NCBI RefSeq assembly: GCF_028737255.1
Contig: NZ_JAQZAN010000002.1
Location: 124,001-188,000, forward strand
Length of the DNA: 64,000 bases
Source of the DNA: Actinomycetospora straminea
GTDB lineage: Bacteria; Actinomycetota; Actinomycetes; Mycobacteriales; Pseudonocardiaceae
Reading direction: 5' to 3'
In this document: positions 17,903-25,566 of the stretch, in pieces
Layout of the letters: every line of letters starts with the position of its first letter
Numbering within the stretch: position 1 is the first letter of the stretch
Notes under the pieces: generated by a model
What the model was told of the DNA's origin: nothing
The model's database searches: none
The model's input: only the letters and a program-made list of their open reading frames with translations
Program-made: the position numbers and the translations under genes

Positions 17903-17927
17903 GACCCGTGTCCCCGGGACACGGGTC
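17903..17927. terminator. Bidirectional terminator between the DUF3592-like gene and sdhB
   Basis: A perfect 12-bp inverted repeat, GACCCGTGTCCC (17903-17914) and its complement (17916-17927), separated by one base, lies midway between two convergent stop codons (17871 and 17949). It needs a slightly opened top to form a loop. Without a U-tract it fits the actinobacterial type of hairpin terminator. Confidence 0.72.
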
Positions 17928-17948
17928 CGCCGCGCGGCTCGGGGCGAC

Positions 17949-18818
17949 TCAGGCCTGGGCCCCGCCCCGCTGCTCGATGTGCCCGATGCGGTCGGCGTCG
18001 AGCGCGGAGCCGTTGTCGGGCCCCGGGGCGTCGAGCGAGCGGGCGCCCGCCGGCCCGCGCTGCTCCAGCTCCTGCCGCTTGAAGATCTTCTTACCGAGCC
18101 ACACCAGCGGGTCGTACTTCCGGTCGACGACGCGCTCCTTCATGGGGATCAGCGCGTTGTCGGTGATCTTGATGTGCTCGGGGCAGACCTCGGTGCAGCA
18201 CTTGGTGATGTTGCAGTAGCCGAGACCGTGGTCCTCCTGCGCGTCCTCCTTGCGGTTGCGGACGTCGAGCGGGTGCATGTCCAGCTCGGCGATCCGCATG
18301 AGGAAGCGCGGGCCGGAGAACGGCTCCTTGTTCTCCTCGTGGTCGCGCACCACGTGGCAGACGTTCTGGCACAGGAAGCACTCGATGCACTTGCGGAACT
18401 CCTGCGAGCGCTCGACGTCCACCTGGGACATCCGGTACTCGCCGGGCGCGACACCCTCGGGCGGCGCGAACGCCGGGACCTCGCGCGCCTTGGCGTAGTT
18501 GAAGTCGACGTCCGTGACGAGGTCGCGGATCACCGGGAACGTCCGGATCGGCGCGACCGAGATCTCCTCGTCCTCGCCGAACGTCGACATCCGCGTCATG
18601 CACATCAGCCGCGGACGCCCGTTGACCTCGGCGCTGCACGAGCCGCACTTGCCGGCCTTGCAGTTCCAGCGCACCGCCATGTCGCCGGCCTGGGTGGCCT
18701 GGAGCCGGTGCATGATGTCGAGGACGACCTCGCCCTCCTCGACGTCCACGCGGTAGTCGACGAAGTCGCCGCCCTCCGCGTCGCCCCGCCAGACCTTGAA
18801 CTTCGCCTGGTAGCCCAT
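17949..18818 (-). CDS. sdhB: Succinate dehydrogenase/fumarate reductase iron-sulfur subunit (Sdh1 type)
   Basis: A 289-residue electron-transfer subunit linking the flavoprotein to the membrane anchor. The [2Fe-2S] ligands are Cys53, Cys58, Cys61 (CKAGKCGSC) and Cys73. The C-terminal ferredoxin-like part has CIECFLCQNVC and, later, YCNITKCCTEVCPEHI for the further clusters. About 45 extra C-terminal residues (after LGKKIFKRQELEQRG) are not needed for cluster binding. The order membrane-flavoprotein-iron-sulfur is that of mycobacterial Rv0249c-Rv0247c (Sdh1). It starts 2 nt after the sdhA stop and ends at the bidirectional terminator. Confidence 0.93.
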   Translation of the reverse strand: MGYQAKFKVWRGDAEGGDFVDYRVDVEEGEVVLDIMHRLQATQAGDMAVRWNCKAGKCGSCSAEVNGRPRLMCMTRMSTFGEDEEISVAPIRTFPVIRDLVTDVDFNYAKAREVPAFAPPEGVAPGEYRMSQVDVERSQEFRKCIECFLCQNVCHVVRDHEENKEPFSGPRFLMRIAELDMHPLDVRNRKEDAQEDHGLGYCNITKCCTEVCPEHIKITDNALIPMKERVVDRKYDPLVWLGKKIFKRQELEQRGPAGARSLDAPGPDNGSALDADRIGHIEQRGGAQA

Positions 18819-18820
18819 GC

Positions 18821-20839
18821 CTACGCTCCCCCTCCGGTGAGCTCGCCGCCCGGGTCGCCGCCCGCGTCCTCGGTGCCGCGTTCCGTGCGCGGCGGCGCGT
18901 CCGAGCGGTGCCCGCCCAGCTCGTCGCCGGTGTAGTACTTCTTGAGCTCGTCCATCTCGAACAGGTCGAAGAGGTCGGAGCGCATGGCCGGCTGGCCCTG
19001 GTGCTCGAGCTGCACCTCACCGTCGCGCAGCGAGCAGACGAGCAACTCGCGGCGCCAGTTCTCGTCCATCGTCGGGTAGTCGTCGCGGGTGTGGCCCCCG
19101 CGGCTCTCCTGCCGCTCGAGCGCGGCCATCGCGATGCACTCGCTGACCATGAGCATGTTGCGCAGGTCGAGCGCGAGGTGCCAGCCCGGGTTGTAGGCGC
19201 GGCGCCCGTCAACCGCGACCCGCGGGATGCGGTCGGCGAGCTCGTGGAGCTTCTTGAGCGCCAGCTCCATCTCGTCGGCCTTGCGGATGATGCCGACGAG
19301 GTCGTTCATCGTCTGCTGCAGTTCCTGGTGCACCGTGTAGGCGTTCTCGCCGCCGGAGTTCTCGATCGGGCGCAGCACGTCCTCGCGGGCCGCCGTCACC
19401 GACTCGTCGGACACGGTCGGCACGGAGCCGCCGAGCCCGTCGAGGTACGCCGCCGCCCCGGCGCCCGCGCGGCAGCCGAAGACCAGGAGGTCGGACAGCG
19501 AGTTGCCGCCGAGCCGGTTGGAGCCGTGCATGCCGCCCGCGACCTCGCCGGCCGCGAACAGACCCGGCACCGCCGACGCCGCCGTGTCCGGGTCCACCTC
19601 GACCCCGCCCATGACGTAGTGGCAGGTCGGGCCGACCTCCATGGGCCCGGCGGTGATGTCGACGTCGGCCAGCTCCTTGAACTGGTGGTACATCGACGGC
19701 AGGCGCTTGGTGATCTCCGCGGCAGGCATGCGGCTGGAGACGTCGAGGTAGACGCCGCCGGCGGGCGACCCGCGCCCCTCCTTGACCTCGTTGTTGATCG
19801 CGCGCGCGACCTCGTCCCGGGGCAGGAGCTCGGGCGGGCGCCGGTTGTTGTCCGCGTCGGTGTACCAGCGGTCGCCCTCGTCCTCGCTGGTCGCGTACTG
19901 CTCGCGGAACACCTCGGGGATGTAGTTGAACATGAAGCGCTCGCCCTCGGAGTTCTTGAGGACGCCGCCGTCACCCCGGACCGACTCGGTCACGAGGATG
20001 CCCTTGACGCTGGGCGGCCAGACCATCCCCGTGGGGTGGAACTGGACGAACTCCATGTTGAGCAGCTTCGCCCCGGCGCGCATGGCCAGCGCGTGGCCGT
20101 CACCGGTGTACTCCCACGAGTTGCTCGTGACCTTGAACGACTTGCCGACACCGCCGGTCGCGAGCACCACCGCGGCCGCGTGGAAGCAGACGAGGTCGCC
20201 GGTGGGGCGGCGGTAGCCGAAGGCGCCGGCGATCCGGTCGCCGTCCTTGAGCAGCTCGGTGATCGTGTACTCGTGGAAGACCGCGAGGTCGGACTCGTAG
20301 TCGCCGGTGCGCGCGAAGTCCTCCTGCTGCAGCGAGACGATCTTCTGCTGCAGGGTGCGGATCAGCTCGAGGCCCGTGCGGTCGCCGACGTGGGCCAGGC
20401 GCGGGAAGTTGTGCCCGCCGAAGTTCCGCTGGCTGATCTTGCCGTCGGGGGTGCGGTCGAACAGCGCCCCGTAGGTCTCGAGCTCCCAGACGCGCTGCGG
20501 CGCCTCCTTGGCGTGCAGCTCGGCCATGCGCCAGTTGTTGAGGAACTTCCCCCCGCGCATGGTGTCGCGGAAGTGGACCTCCCAGTTGTCGCGGGGGTTC
20601 GCGTTGCCCATCGAGGCCGCGATGCCGCCCTCGGCCATGACCGTGTGGGCCTTGCCGAACAGCGACTTGCAGATGATCGCGACCCGCTTGCCGCGCAGGC
20701 GGGCCTCGATCGCGGCGCGCAGACCCGCGCCGCCGGCGCCGATGACGACGACGTCGTAGGTGTGGTGGGTGACGGCGGTGTCGCCGGTCGCCTCCGCCTC
20801 GCTGGCCTGGAAGGCCGTGGTGGTTCCGGGGTCGGTCAT
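18821..20839 (-). CDS. sdhA: Succinate dehydrogenase/fumarate reductase flavoprotein subunit (Sdh1 type)
   Basis: A 672-residue catalytic subunit that oxidises succinate to fumarate with covalently or tightly bound FAD. It shows the dinucleotide site VVVIGAGGAGLRAAIEA (from about residue 28), the segment SLFGKAHTVMAEGGIA, where the FAD-linking histidine is expected, the substrate region EFVQFHPTGM and HGSNRLGGNSLSDLLVFG. The length fits the long Sdh1 form (Rv0248c, ~646). The ATG at 20839 overlaps the stop of the membrane subunit by one base (TGATG), so synthesis is coupled. The C-terminal ~30 residues are a proline/glycine-rich tail. Confidence 0.94.
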   Translation of the reverse strand: MTDPGTTTAFQASEAEATGDTAVTHHTYDVVVIGAGGAGLRAAIEARLRGKRVAIICKSLFGKAHTVMAEGGIAASMGNANPRDNWEVHFRDTMRGGKFLNNWRMAELHAKEAPQRVWELETYGALFDRTPDGKISQRNFGGHNFPRLAHVGDRTGLELIRTLQQKIVSLQQEDFARTGDYESDLAVFHEYTITELLKDGDRIAGAFGYRRPTGDLVCFHAAAVVLATGGVGKSFKVTSNSWEYTGDGHALAMRAGAKLLNMEFVQFHPTGMVWPPSVKGILVTESVRGDGGVLKNSEGERFMFNYIPEVFREQYATSEDEGDRWYTDADNNRRPPELLPRDEVARAINNEVKEGRGSPAGGVYLDVSSRMPAAEITKRLPSMYHQFKELADVDITAGPMEVGPTCHYVMGGVEVDPDTAASAVPGLFAAGEVAGGMHGSNRLGGNSLSDLLVFGCRAGAGAAAYLDGLGGSVPTVSDESVTAAREDVLRPIENSGGENAYTVHQELQQTMNDLVGIIRKADEMELALKKLHELADRIPRVAVDGRRAYNPGWHLALDLRNMLMVSECIAMAALERQESRGGHTRDDYPTMDENWRRELLVCSLRDGEVQLEHQGQPAMRSDLFDLFEMDELKKYYTGDELGGHRSDAPPRTERGTEDAGGDPGGELTGGGA

Positions 20840-21675
20840 CAGTTCACGATCCGCAGGTCGGAGATGGTGCCGCTCGCGACGAGCATGACGTAGAAGTCGG
20901 TCAGGATCAGCGTCCCGATCGTCAGCCAGGCGAACAGCATGTGCCGGGTGTTGAGCTTCGAGATCGTCGTCCACAGGCGGTAGCGCACCGGGTGCTTCGA
21001 GAAGTGCTTGAGACGCCCGCCGGTGACGTGGCGGCACGAGTGGCACGACAGCGTGTAGAGCCACAGCCCGATGACGTTGATCAGCAGGATGAGCGTGCCG
21101 AGCCCCAGCCCGAACGACGTCTGCCCGGTGATCGGGTCGGTGCTCTGGAACCCCAGCACCATGTCGTAGGTGTTGAGGATCGAGATCAGGAACGCGACGT
21201 AGAAGAAGTACCGGTGCGCGTTCTGCAGGATCAGCGGGAACCGCGTCTCACCGCTGTAGGTGGTGTGCGGCTCCGCGACCGCGCACGCGGGCGGCGACGC
21301 CCAGAACGCCCGGTAGTACGACTTCCGGTAGTAGTAGCACGTTAGCCGGAACAGCAGCAGGAACGGCAGCGAGACCAGCGCGTAGGGCAGGAACCACGGC
21401 ATCTCGCCGAACCACTGGCCGAGGTGGCTGGCCTCCGGGATGCACGAGGCGCTCACGCACGGCGAGTAGAACGGCGAGAGGTAGTGGTACTGCTCGACGT
21501 AGTACGCCGAGCCCCAGAGCGACCGGATCGTCGCGTAGACGACGAAGGTCGCGAGCCCCAGCGCGTTCGCCAGCGGCGGCAGCCACCAGCGGTCGGTGCG
21601 CAGGGTGCGCTGTCGGATGTCGGGTCGCCCCGGCGCCGGTGGCCGGTACGTCCCGGAGTCGTGTGTGGTGGTCAC
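20839..21675 (-). CDS. sdhC: Succinate dehydrogenase membrane anchor subunit (Sdh1 type)
   Basis: A 278-residue membrane subunit with about five hydrophobic segments that passes electrons to the quinone. Near residue 208 it holds CHSCRH, a Cys-His-x-Cys-x-His cluster just after the fourth hydrophobic segment. Mycobacterial Sdh1 is reported to carry a membrane-embedded Rieske-type [2Fe-2S] cluster, and this motif is a good candidate for its ligands (inference). More cysteines lie in FYSPCVSASCIPE. A longer reading to 21813 exists, but its extension is arginine-rich and unlike the family; I chose the GTG at 21675 with GAGGA upstream. It is the first gene of the operon. Confidence 0.88.
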   Translation of the reverse strand: MTTTHDSGTYRPPAPGRPDIRQRTLRTDRWWLPPLANALGLATFVVYATIRSLWGSAYYVEQYHYLSPFYSPCVSASCIPEASHLGQWFGEMPWFLPYALVSLPFLLLFRLTCYYYRKSYYRAFWASPPACAVAEPHTTYSGETRFPLILQNAHRYFFYVAFLISILNTYDMVLGFQSTDPITGQTSFGLGLGTLILLINVIGLWLYTLSCHSCRHVTGGRLKHFSKHPVRYRLWTTISKLNTRHMLFAWLTIGTLILTDFYVMLVASGTISDLRIVN

Positions 21676-21974
21676 GGCACCGGTCCTCGTCTTGGTCCTC
21701 GTCTGCGGTGACGGGCGCACATCGGCGGGTCGTGCCGCCGACCGACCCGGCCGGTGGCGACGCGTTCCGCGGAGGCGACGCTCTGTGGTGCGCCGCACAC
21801 TACGACGCGTCAAACCCCCATGTCGCCCGGGTCACCCTCGTGCCACGGCGTGACGATGGACACTTCGGTGATCGTCTCCCCCGGCAGCCCTCGTCCTGCG
21901 GGGTCGCGGTGGCGCCCGTCGGGTCACCGCGGCCCCGTCCCGCGGCAGGGGCCACCCGGGACGAAGATGGCGTC
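21676..21974. other. Divergent intergenic region between sdhC and a GNAT gene
   Basis: About 300 nt with no credible gene. It should hold the sdh promoter (reading left) and that of the GNAT gene (reading right). On the minus strand TTTGAC and TAGTGT occur close together near 21800-21820 but with wrong spacing for a -35/-10 pair, so I cannot place the promoter. No inverted repeat stood out. Confidence 0.5.
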
Positions 21975-22442
21975 GTGGCCGACTCGGTACCCCTCTACAC
22001 CCCGCGGCTCGTGCTCACCCCGGCGACCGACGCCGACGTGCCCGACCTCGTGGGTCACTACCGGGACCCCGACGTGCGCCGGTTCCTCTGGGACGGCGTC
22101 GAGGTCGACGACGCCGCCGTCGCGGAAGCGGTGCGCGCGGCCGGCGAGGCCCGGCCCGGCATCGGCCTGTGGGTGATCCGGGAACGCGAGGACGGCCCGC
22201 TCGAGGGCAGTTGCGGGACGCGGACCAACGGTGAGGAGGTCGAGCTCGTCGTCAGCCTGGCCCGGCAGCGCTGGGGCCGCGGCTGGGCCACCGAGGCGGC
22301 CCGGGCGGTGCTCGACCACGCGACCGCGCACGGTGTCCGCCAGGTGATGGGCTACGTCGACGAGGGCAACGACGCCTCCGCCCGGCTCCTGCGCCGCCTC
22401 GGCGGCACCGGCGGCCCGCACCGGTGGACCCTCACGTCCTGA
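21975..22442 (+). CDS. GNAT-family N-acetyltransferase (RimJ/RimL-like)
   Basis: A 155-residue acetyltransferase beginning with the RimJ/L-type opening YTPRLVLTPATDADVPDLV, followed by RRFLWDGVEVDDAAVAEAV. The acetyl-CoA segment is VSLARQRWGRGWATEAARAV and the end carries NDASARLLRRLGGTG. Proteins like this acetylate ribosomal proteins or small substrates; the target here is unknown. I chose the GTG at 21975 (followed by ADSVPLYTPRL) because upstream translation lacks homology. It converges on recX with only 8 nt between stops. Confidence 0.8.
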   Translation: MADSVPLYTPRLVLTPATDADVPDLVGHYRDPDVRRFLWDGVEVDDAAVAEAVRAAGEARPGIGLWVIREREDGPLEGSCGTRTNGEEVELVVSLARQRWGRGWATEAARAVLDHATAHGVRQVMGYVDEGNDASARLLRRLGGTGGPHRWTLTS

Positions 22443-22450
22443 ACGCGCCG

Positions 22451-23137
22451 TCAGTCGTGGTCGGCGGCCTCGTGGAGGGCCTCGAGGGTGTCCTCGGCGG
22501 CGTCGCGCTCGGCGAGCGCCTCGCGGACCACGGCGTACGCGACGCCCGCGTCGTAGCCCTTGCGGGCGAGCATGCCGACGAGGCGGCGGGCGGCCACGGC
22601 GTGGTCGAGCCGGGCCATCGCGGGCAGCTTGCGGTCGACCAGCTCGCGGGCACGGGCGCGCTCGTCGTCACGCCCGATCTCGTCGACGGCCGCGCTCGCG
22701 GTCTCCCGGTCGACGCCCTTGCGGTGCAGCTCGCCGGCCAGCGCCCGCTTGCCGAGCCCCTGGTGGCGGTGCCGCGACGACACCCACTGCTCGGCGAACG
22801 CGGCGTCGTCGACCAGCTTGGCCGCGGCCAGCCGGTCGAGCACGCGGCGCGCGACGTCGTCCTCGACGCCGCGACGGGCCAGACCGTCGGCCAGCTCGGC
22901 CCGGGAGCGGGCACGGCTGGTGAGCAGGTTCAGGCAGATCGTGCGCGCGACGGACTCGGGGTCGGCGGGCGGGTCGTCGCCGGCCGCGTGCGTGCTGCCG
23001 GCGGCGTGCGTGCTGCCGGCGGCGTGCGTGCTGCCGGTGCCGTCGGGGTCCACGGGAGCGGACGACTCCGGCGCGCGCCCCCGCGGCGTCCGGCGCCGCC
23101 CGACCCCCTCGCGGGCACCCCCCTGGCGGCCGGCCAC
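22451..23137 (-). CDS. recX: Regulatory protein RecX with a repeat insertion
   Basis: Binds RecA filaments and modulates recombinase activity. The 228-residue protein has the RecX three-helix repeats from about residue 60, including SRAELADGLARRGV and FAEQWVSSRHRHQGLGKRAL. The N-terminal 60 residues are non-conserved and hold three GSTHAA units. A GTG at 23137 lies 5 nt after the recA stop, so the two are one transcript, the usual actinobacterial arrangement that balances RecA with its inhibitor. The extended N terminus could also indicate a later start near residue 55, where homology begins. Confidence 0.9.
   Translation of the reverse strand: MAGRQGGAREGVGRRRTPRGRAPESSAPVDPDGTGSTHAAGSTHAAGSTHAAGDDPPADPESVARTICLNLLTSRARSRAELADGLARRGVEDDVARRVLDRLAAAKLVDDAAFAEQWVSSRHRHQGLGKRALAGELHRKGVDRETASAAVDEIGRDDERARARELVDRKLPAMARLDHAVAARRLVGMLARKGYDAGVAYAVVREALAERDAAEDTLEALHEAADHD
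22986..23039 (-). repeat. 18-bp in-frame tandem repeat in recX, three units
   Basis: Units 22986-23003, 23004-23021 and 23022-23039 are nearly identical and encode (GSTHAA)3 in the disordered N terminus of RecX. The 18-bp period keeps the frame, so slippage would change length without damaging the conserved domain. Confidence 0.88.
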
Positions 23138-23142
23138 GCCGA

Positions 23143-24183
23143 TCAGAAGTCGACCGGGGCGGGCGCGCTGTCGTCGGCGTCGAGCTTCGGCCCGATGCCG
23201 AGCTTGTCCTTGATCCGCTTCTCGATCTCGAGCGCGACGTCCGGGTTGTCCTTGAGGAACTTGCGGGCGTTCTCCTTGCCCTGCCCCAGCTGGTCGCCCT
23301 CGTAGGTGTACCAGGCCCCCGACTTGCGGACGATCGCCTGCTCGACACCCATGTCGATCAGCGAGCCCTCCTTCGAGATGCCGTGGCCGTAGATCATGTC
23401 GAACTCGGCCTGCTTGAACGGCGGGGCCACCTTGTTCTTCACGACCTTGACCCGCGTGCGGTTGCCGACCGCGTCGGCGCCGTCCTTGAGCGTCTCGATG
23501 CGGCGGATGTCGAGGCGGACCGAGGAGTAGAACTTCAGCGCCCGGCCACCCGTCGTGGTCTCCGGGGAGCCGAACATGACCCCGACCTTCTCGCGCAGCT
23601 GGTTGATGAAGATCGCCGTCGTGCCCGAGGCGTTCAGCGCACCGGTGATCTTGCGCAGCGCCTGGCTCATGAGGCGCGCCTGCAGACCGACGTGGCTGTC
23701 GCCCATGTCGCCCTCGATCTCGGCGCGCGGCACGAGCGCGGCCACCGAGTCGACGACGATGACGTCCAGGGCGTTCGACCGGATCAGCATGTCCATGATC
23801 TCGAGCGCCTGCTCACCGGTGTCCGGCTGCGCCACCAGCAGCGCGTCCGTGTCGACCCCGAGCGCCTTGGCGTACTCCGGGTCGAGCGCGTGCTCGGCGT
23901 CGATGAACGCCGCGATGCCGCCCTGGGCCTGGGCGTTGGCGACCGCGTGCAGCGTCACCGTCGTCTTGCCCGAGGACTCCGGCCCGTAGATCTCGACGAC
24001 CCGGCCCCGGGGCAGCCCGCCGACCCCGAGAGCCACGTCGAGCGCGATCGATCCGGTGGGGATGACGTTGATCGGCGCGCGGCCCTCGTCCCCGAGGCGC
24101 ATGACCGAGCCCTTGCCGAACTGCTTGTCGATCTGCGCGAGGGCGAGCTCGAGCGCCTTGTCGCGATCCGGTGCCTGTGGCAT
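23143..24183 (-). CDS. recA: Recombinase RecA
   Basis: ATP-dependent strand-exchange protein and co-protease for LexA. The 346-residue protein opens [20 protein letters not shown] and shows the P-loop [16 protein letters not shown], Walker [21 protein letters not shown], loop L1 and L2 regions ([38 protein letters not shown]) and an acidic C terminus. There is no intein, unlike M. tuberculosis recA. A LexA box lies about 165 nt upstream. recX follows on the same transcript. Confidence 0.98.
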   Translation of the reverse strand: MPQAPDRDKALELALAQIDKQFGKGSVMRLGDEGRAPINVIPTGSIALDVALGVGGLPRGRVVEIYGPESSGKTTVTLHAVANAQAQGGIAAFIDAEHALDPEYAKALGVDTDALLVAQPDTGEQALEIMDMLIRSNALDVIVVDSVAALVPRAEIEGDMGDSHVGLQARLMSQALRKITGALNASGTTAIFINQLREKVGVMFGSPETTTGGRALKFYSSVRLDIRRIETLKDGADAVGNRTRVKVVKNKVAPPFKQAEFDMIYGHGISKEGSLIDMGVEQAIVRKSGAWYTYEGDQLGQGKENARKFLKDNPDVALEIEKRIKDKLGIGPKLDADDSAPAPVDF

Positions 24184-24339
24184 GGGGTGTCACCTCGGTG
24201 TCAGGGGGTCGACTCTCGGACGCCGACGCTAGGCGGAGGGTCCGACAGCGCGGTGGCGGAGCCGGTCGCCCTGGGGACGGACGGGACGGTTGTGGACGGA
24301 CGGCGGCGGCGCTGGGGCCGCTGCACGACCGTACGGAGG

Positions 24340-24361
24340 AGGGTAGACGAACACGTGTTCG
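24340..24361 (-). promoter_or_regulatory. LexA (SOS) box and promoter of recA
   Basis: CGAAC-ACGT-GTTCG (24348-24361) is a perfect palindrome and matches the actinobacterial/Bacillus-type SOS consensus CGAACNNNNGTTCG. Directly downstream on the minus strand is TACCCT (24345-24340), a good -10 box, so LexA would cover the -35 region. The start codon of recA is about 155 nt further, giving a long leader. Confidence 0.85.
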
Positions 24362-24410
24362 ATCCGGGAGGCCGGCAGGGTCCGGGCGTGTCGGGCGCCG
24401 AACGGCGTCC

Positions 24411-24450
24411 TCACCGGCGCTCACCGGCGCTCACCGGCGCTCACCGGCGC
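24411..24450. repeat. 10-bp tandem repeat, four perfect units
   Basis: TCACCGGCGC is repeated four times without change between the recA leader and the DUF3046 gene. The minus-strand stop codon of DUF3046 (24441-24443) lies in the last unit. The 10-bp period is not a multiple of three, so unit loss or gain would alter the protein end only if the final unit changed. Confidence 0.9.
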
Positions 24451-24635
24451 TCGGTGGGCACCTCGAACTCCGCGCACACCACCCGCCAGACGTCGCGGGG
24501 CTCGTCACCGTCCTCGAGGGCCTGCTCGACGGTGCGCCCGCCGAGGCCGCCGAAGACGTGGTCGCGGGAGATCGACGCGGCGCGGACGCCGCCGAACTCC
24601 TCGTCCATCAGCTGCCGGAAGTGAGTCAGCCGCAC
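24441..24635 (-). CDS. DUF3046 protein (Rv2738c-like)
   Basis: A 64-residue protein with the family start RLTHFRQLMDEEFG and the conserved centre ASISRDHVFGGLGGRTVEQA, ending in VCAEFEVPTERR. The function is unknown; it is found next to recA throughout mycolic-acid actinobacteria and relatives (Rv2738c). The GTG at 24635 has TATCGT (24642-24647) 6 nt upstream, predicting a leaderless transcript. About 260 nt, including the SOS promoter, separate it from recA, so the two are probably transcribed separately although on the same strand. Confidence 0.86.
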   Translation of the reverse strand: MRLTHFRQLMDEEFGGVRAASISRDHVFGGLGGRTVEQALEDGDEPRDVWRVVCAEFEVPTERR

Positions 24636-24732
24636 GGCTCCACGATAGGTCGGCGCCCGGGGGCGCCCGACCCGCCCCGGAGCAGAGCCGGAGCAGCGCC
24701 TGATCGTGACGAACCGGGCGTAGCCTCGGGTC

Positions 24733-24873
24733 GTGGCCGTCCCCGACCTCCCGCTCGCCGCCACGTCGTTCGACCCCACCGGGGGCACGCTGAGCACGAT
24801 CGTGGCGATCCTCGGGCTCCTCGCGGCGCTCGTGCTGCTGCTGCGGTGGTGGTTCCAGAACCGGGGGCGCTGA
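24733..24873 (+). CDS. Small single-helix membrane protein (46 residues)
   Basis: Reads VAVPDLPLAATSFDPT, then a hydrophobic helix (about residues 21-38, STIVAILGLLAALVLLLR) and a short basic end WWFQNRGR. The GTG at 24733 is preceded by TAGCCT (24721-24726) at 6 nt, which fits a leaderless start and supports a real gene. I do not recognise a family. It is divergent from DUF3046 (97 nt between starts) and converges on the GAP gene. An interfacial double tryptophan after the helix suggests N-out, C-in topology. Confidence 0.6.
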   Translation: MAVPDLPLAATSFDPTGGTLSTIVAILGLLAALVLLLRWWFQNRGR

Positions 24874-24894
24874 CCGGGCGCGACCCGGAGGTCC

Positions 24895-25566
24895 TCAGGC
24901 CAGGAGACCGGTGAGCGCCTTGACCAGCAGGTAGACGCCCACCGCCCCGACCAGCAGCGCCAGCAGCACCCGCGCGTGGCGCCGTCCCCAGGCGTGCAGC
25001 GAGCGCACGGTCCCGAGCGTCCGGTCGGGGCGCAGGGCCACGAGCAGCAGGGCGCCGACGGGCACGGTGAAGCGCAGCAGCGTGTAGACGGCGACCTGGG
25101 CGATGCCCGAGACCGCCGACGGATGGGTCTGGAGGATCGCGACGAGGGCGGCCAGGTAGTACAGGCCCGGGAGGTTCGTCGCGAACCCTGCGGCCCCGGC
25201 CAGCGGGACGGTGGGGGCGCGCAGCCGGCGTTCGAGGGCCGGCGGGACGACGCTGCTGCGCGCGGGCCGGGTCCGGGCGCGCCGCAGCTCGCGACCGGAC
25301 AGGCGCAGGAGGGCCCAGAGGACGGCCACGGCGCCGAGGACGAGGTCGACGAGCAGCCGCCCGGTGGTGTCGTCCGCCTCGCGCGTCCCGGTGTGCAGCC
25401 AGGTCACGACGACGACGCCGACGCCGAGGGTCACGACGACGCCGGCGGCGACGTAGGCGAGCAGGAGCCGGCGCGGCTGATCGGTGAGCAGGAAGGCGTA
25501 GACGATCGCGAGCGGGACGCCGCGGACCGCGCTGAGCAGGCCCAGGACCAGGGCCTCGGGGCTCAC
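24895..25566 (-). CDS. GAP-family membrane protein (sulfolipid-1-addressing protein-like)
   Basis: A 223-residue integral membrane protein with about six helices, starting VSPEALVLGLLSAVRGVPLA. A central cytoplasmic loop is arginine-rich (RELRRARTRPARSS), and the second half begins PTVPLAGAAGFATNLPGLYY. This is the layout of the GAP/Sap family, whose mycobacterial members assist glycolipid export. The GTG at 25566 overlaps the patatin stop as GTGA, so the membrane protein is translated in coupling with a predicted lipid hydrolase. A shared role in lipid turnover or export is inference. Confidence 0.72.
   Translation of the reverse strand: MSPEALVLGLLSAVRGVPLAIVYAFLLTDQPRRLLLAYVAAGVVVTLGVGVVVVTWLHTGTREADDTTGRLLVDLVLGAVAVLWALLRLSGRELRRARTRPARSSVVPPALERRLRAPTVPLAGAAGFATNLPGLYYLAALVAILQTHPSAVSGIAQVAVYTLLRFTVPVGALLLVALRPDRTLGTVRSLHAWGRRHARVLLALLVGAVGVYLLVKALTGLLA

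Noticed and set aside
21676..21813. Longer N terminus for the Sdh1 membrane subunit.
   Set aside because: The extra 46 residues are Arg/Thr-rich and unlike the family; the GTG at 21675 begins the credible protein.
24411..24450. Regular 10-bp units looked at as a CRISPR-like array.
   Set aside because: Units are contiguous with no spacers and far too short; it is a simple tandem repeat.
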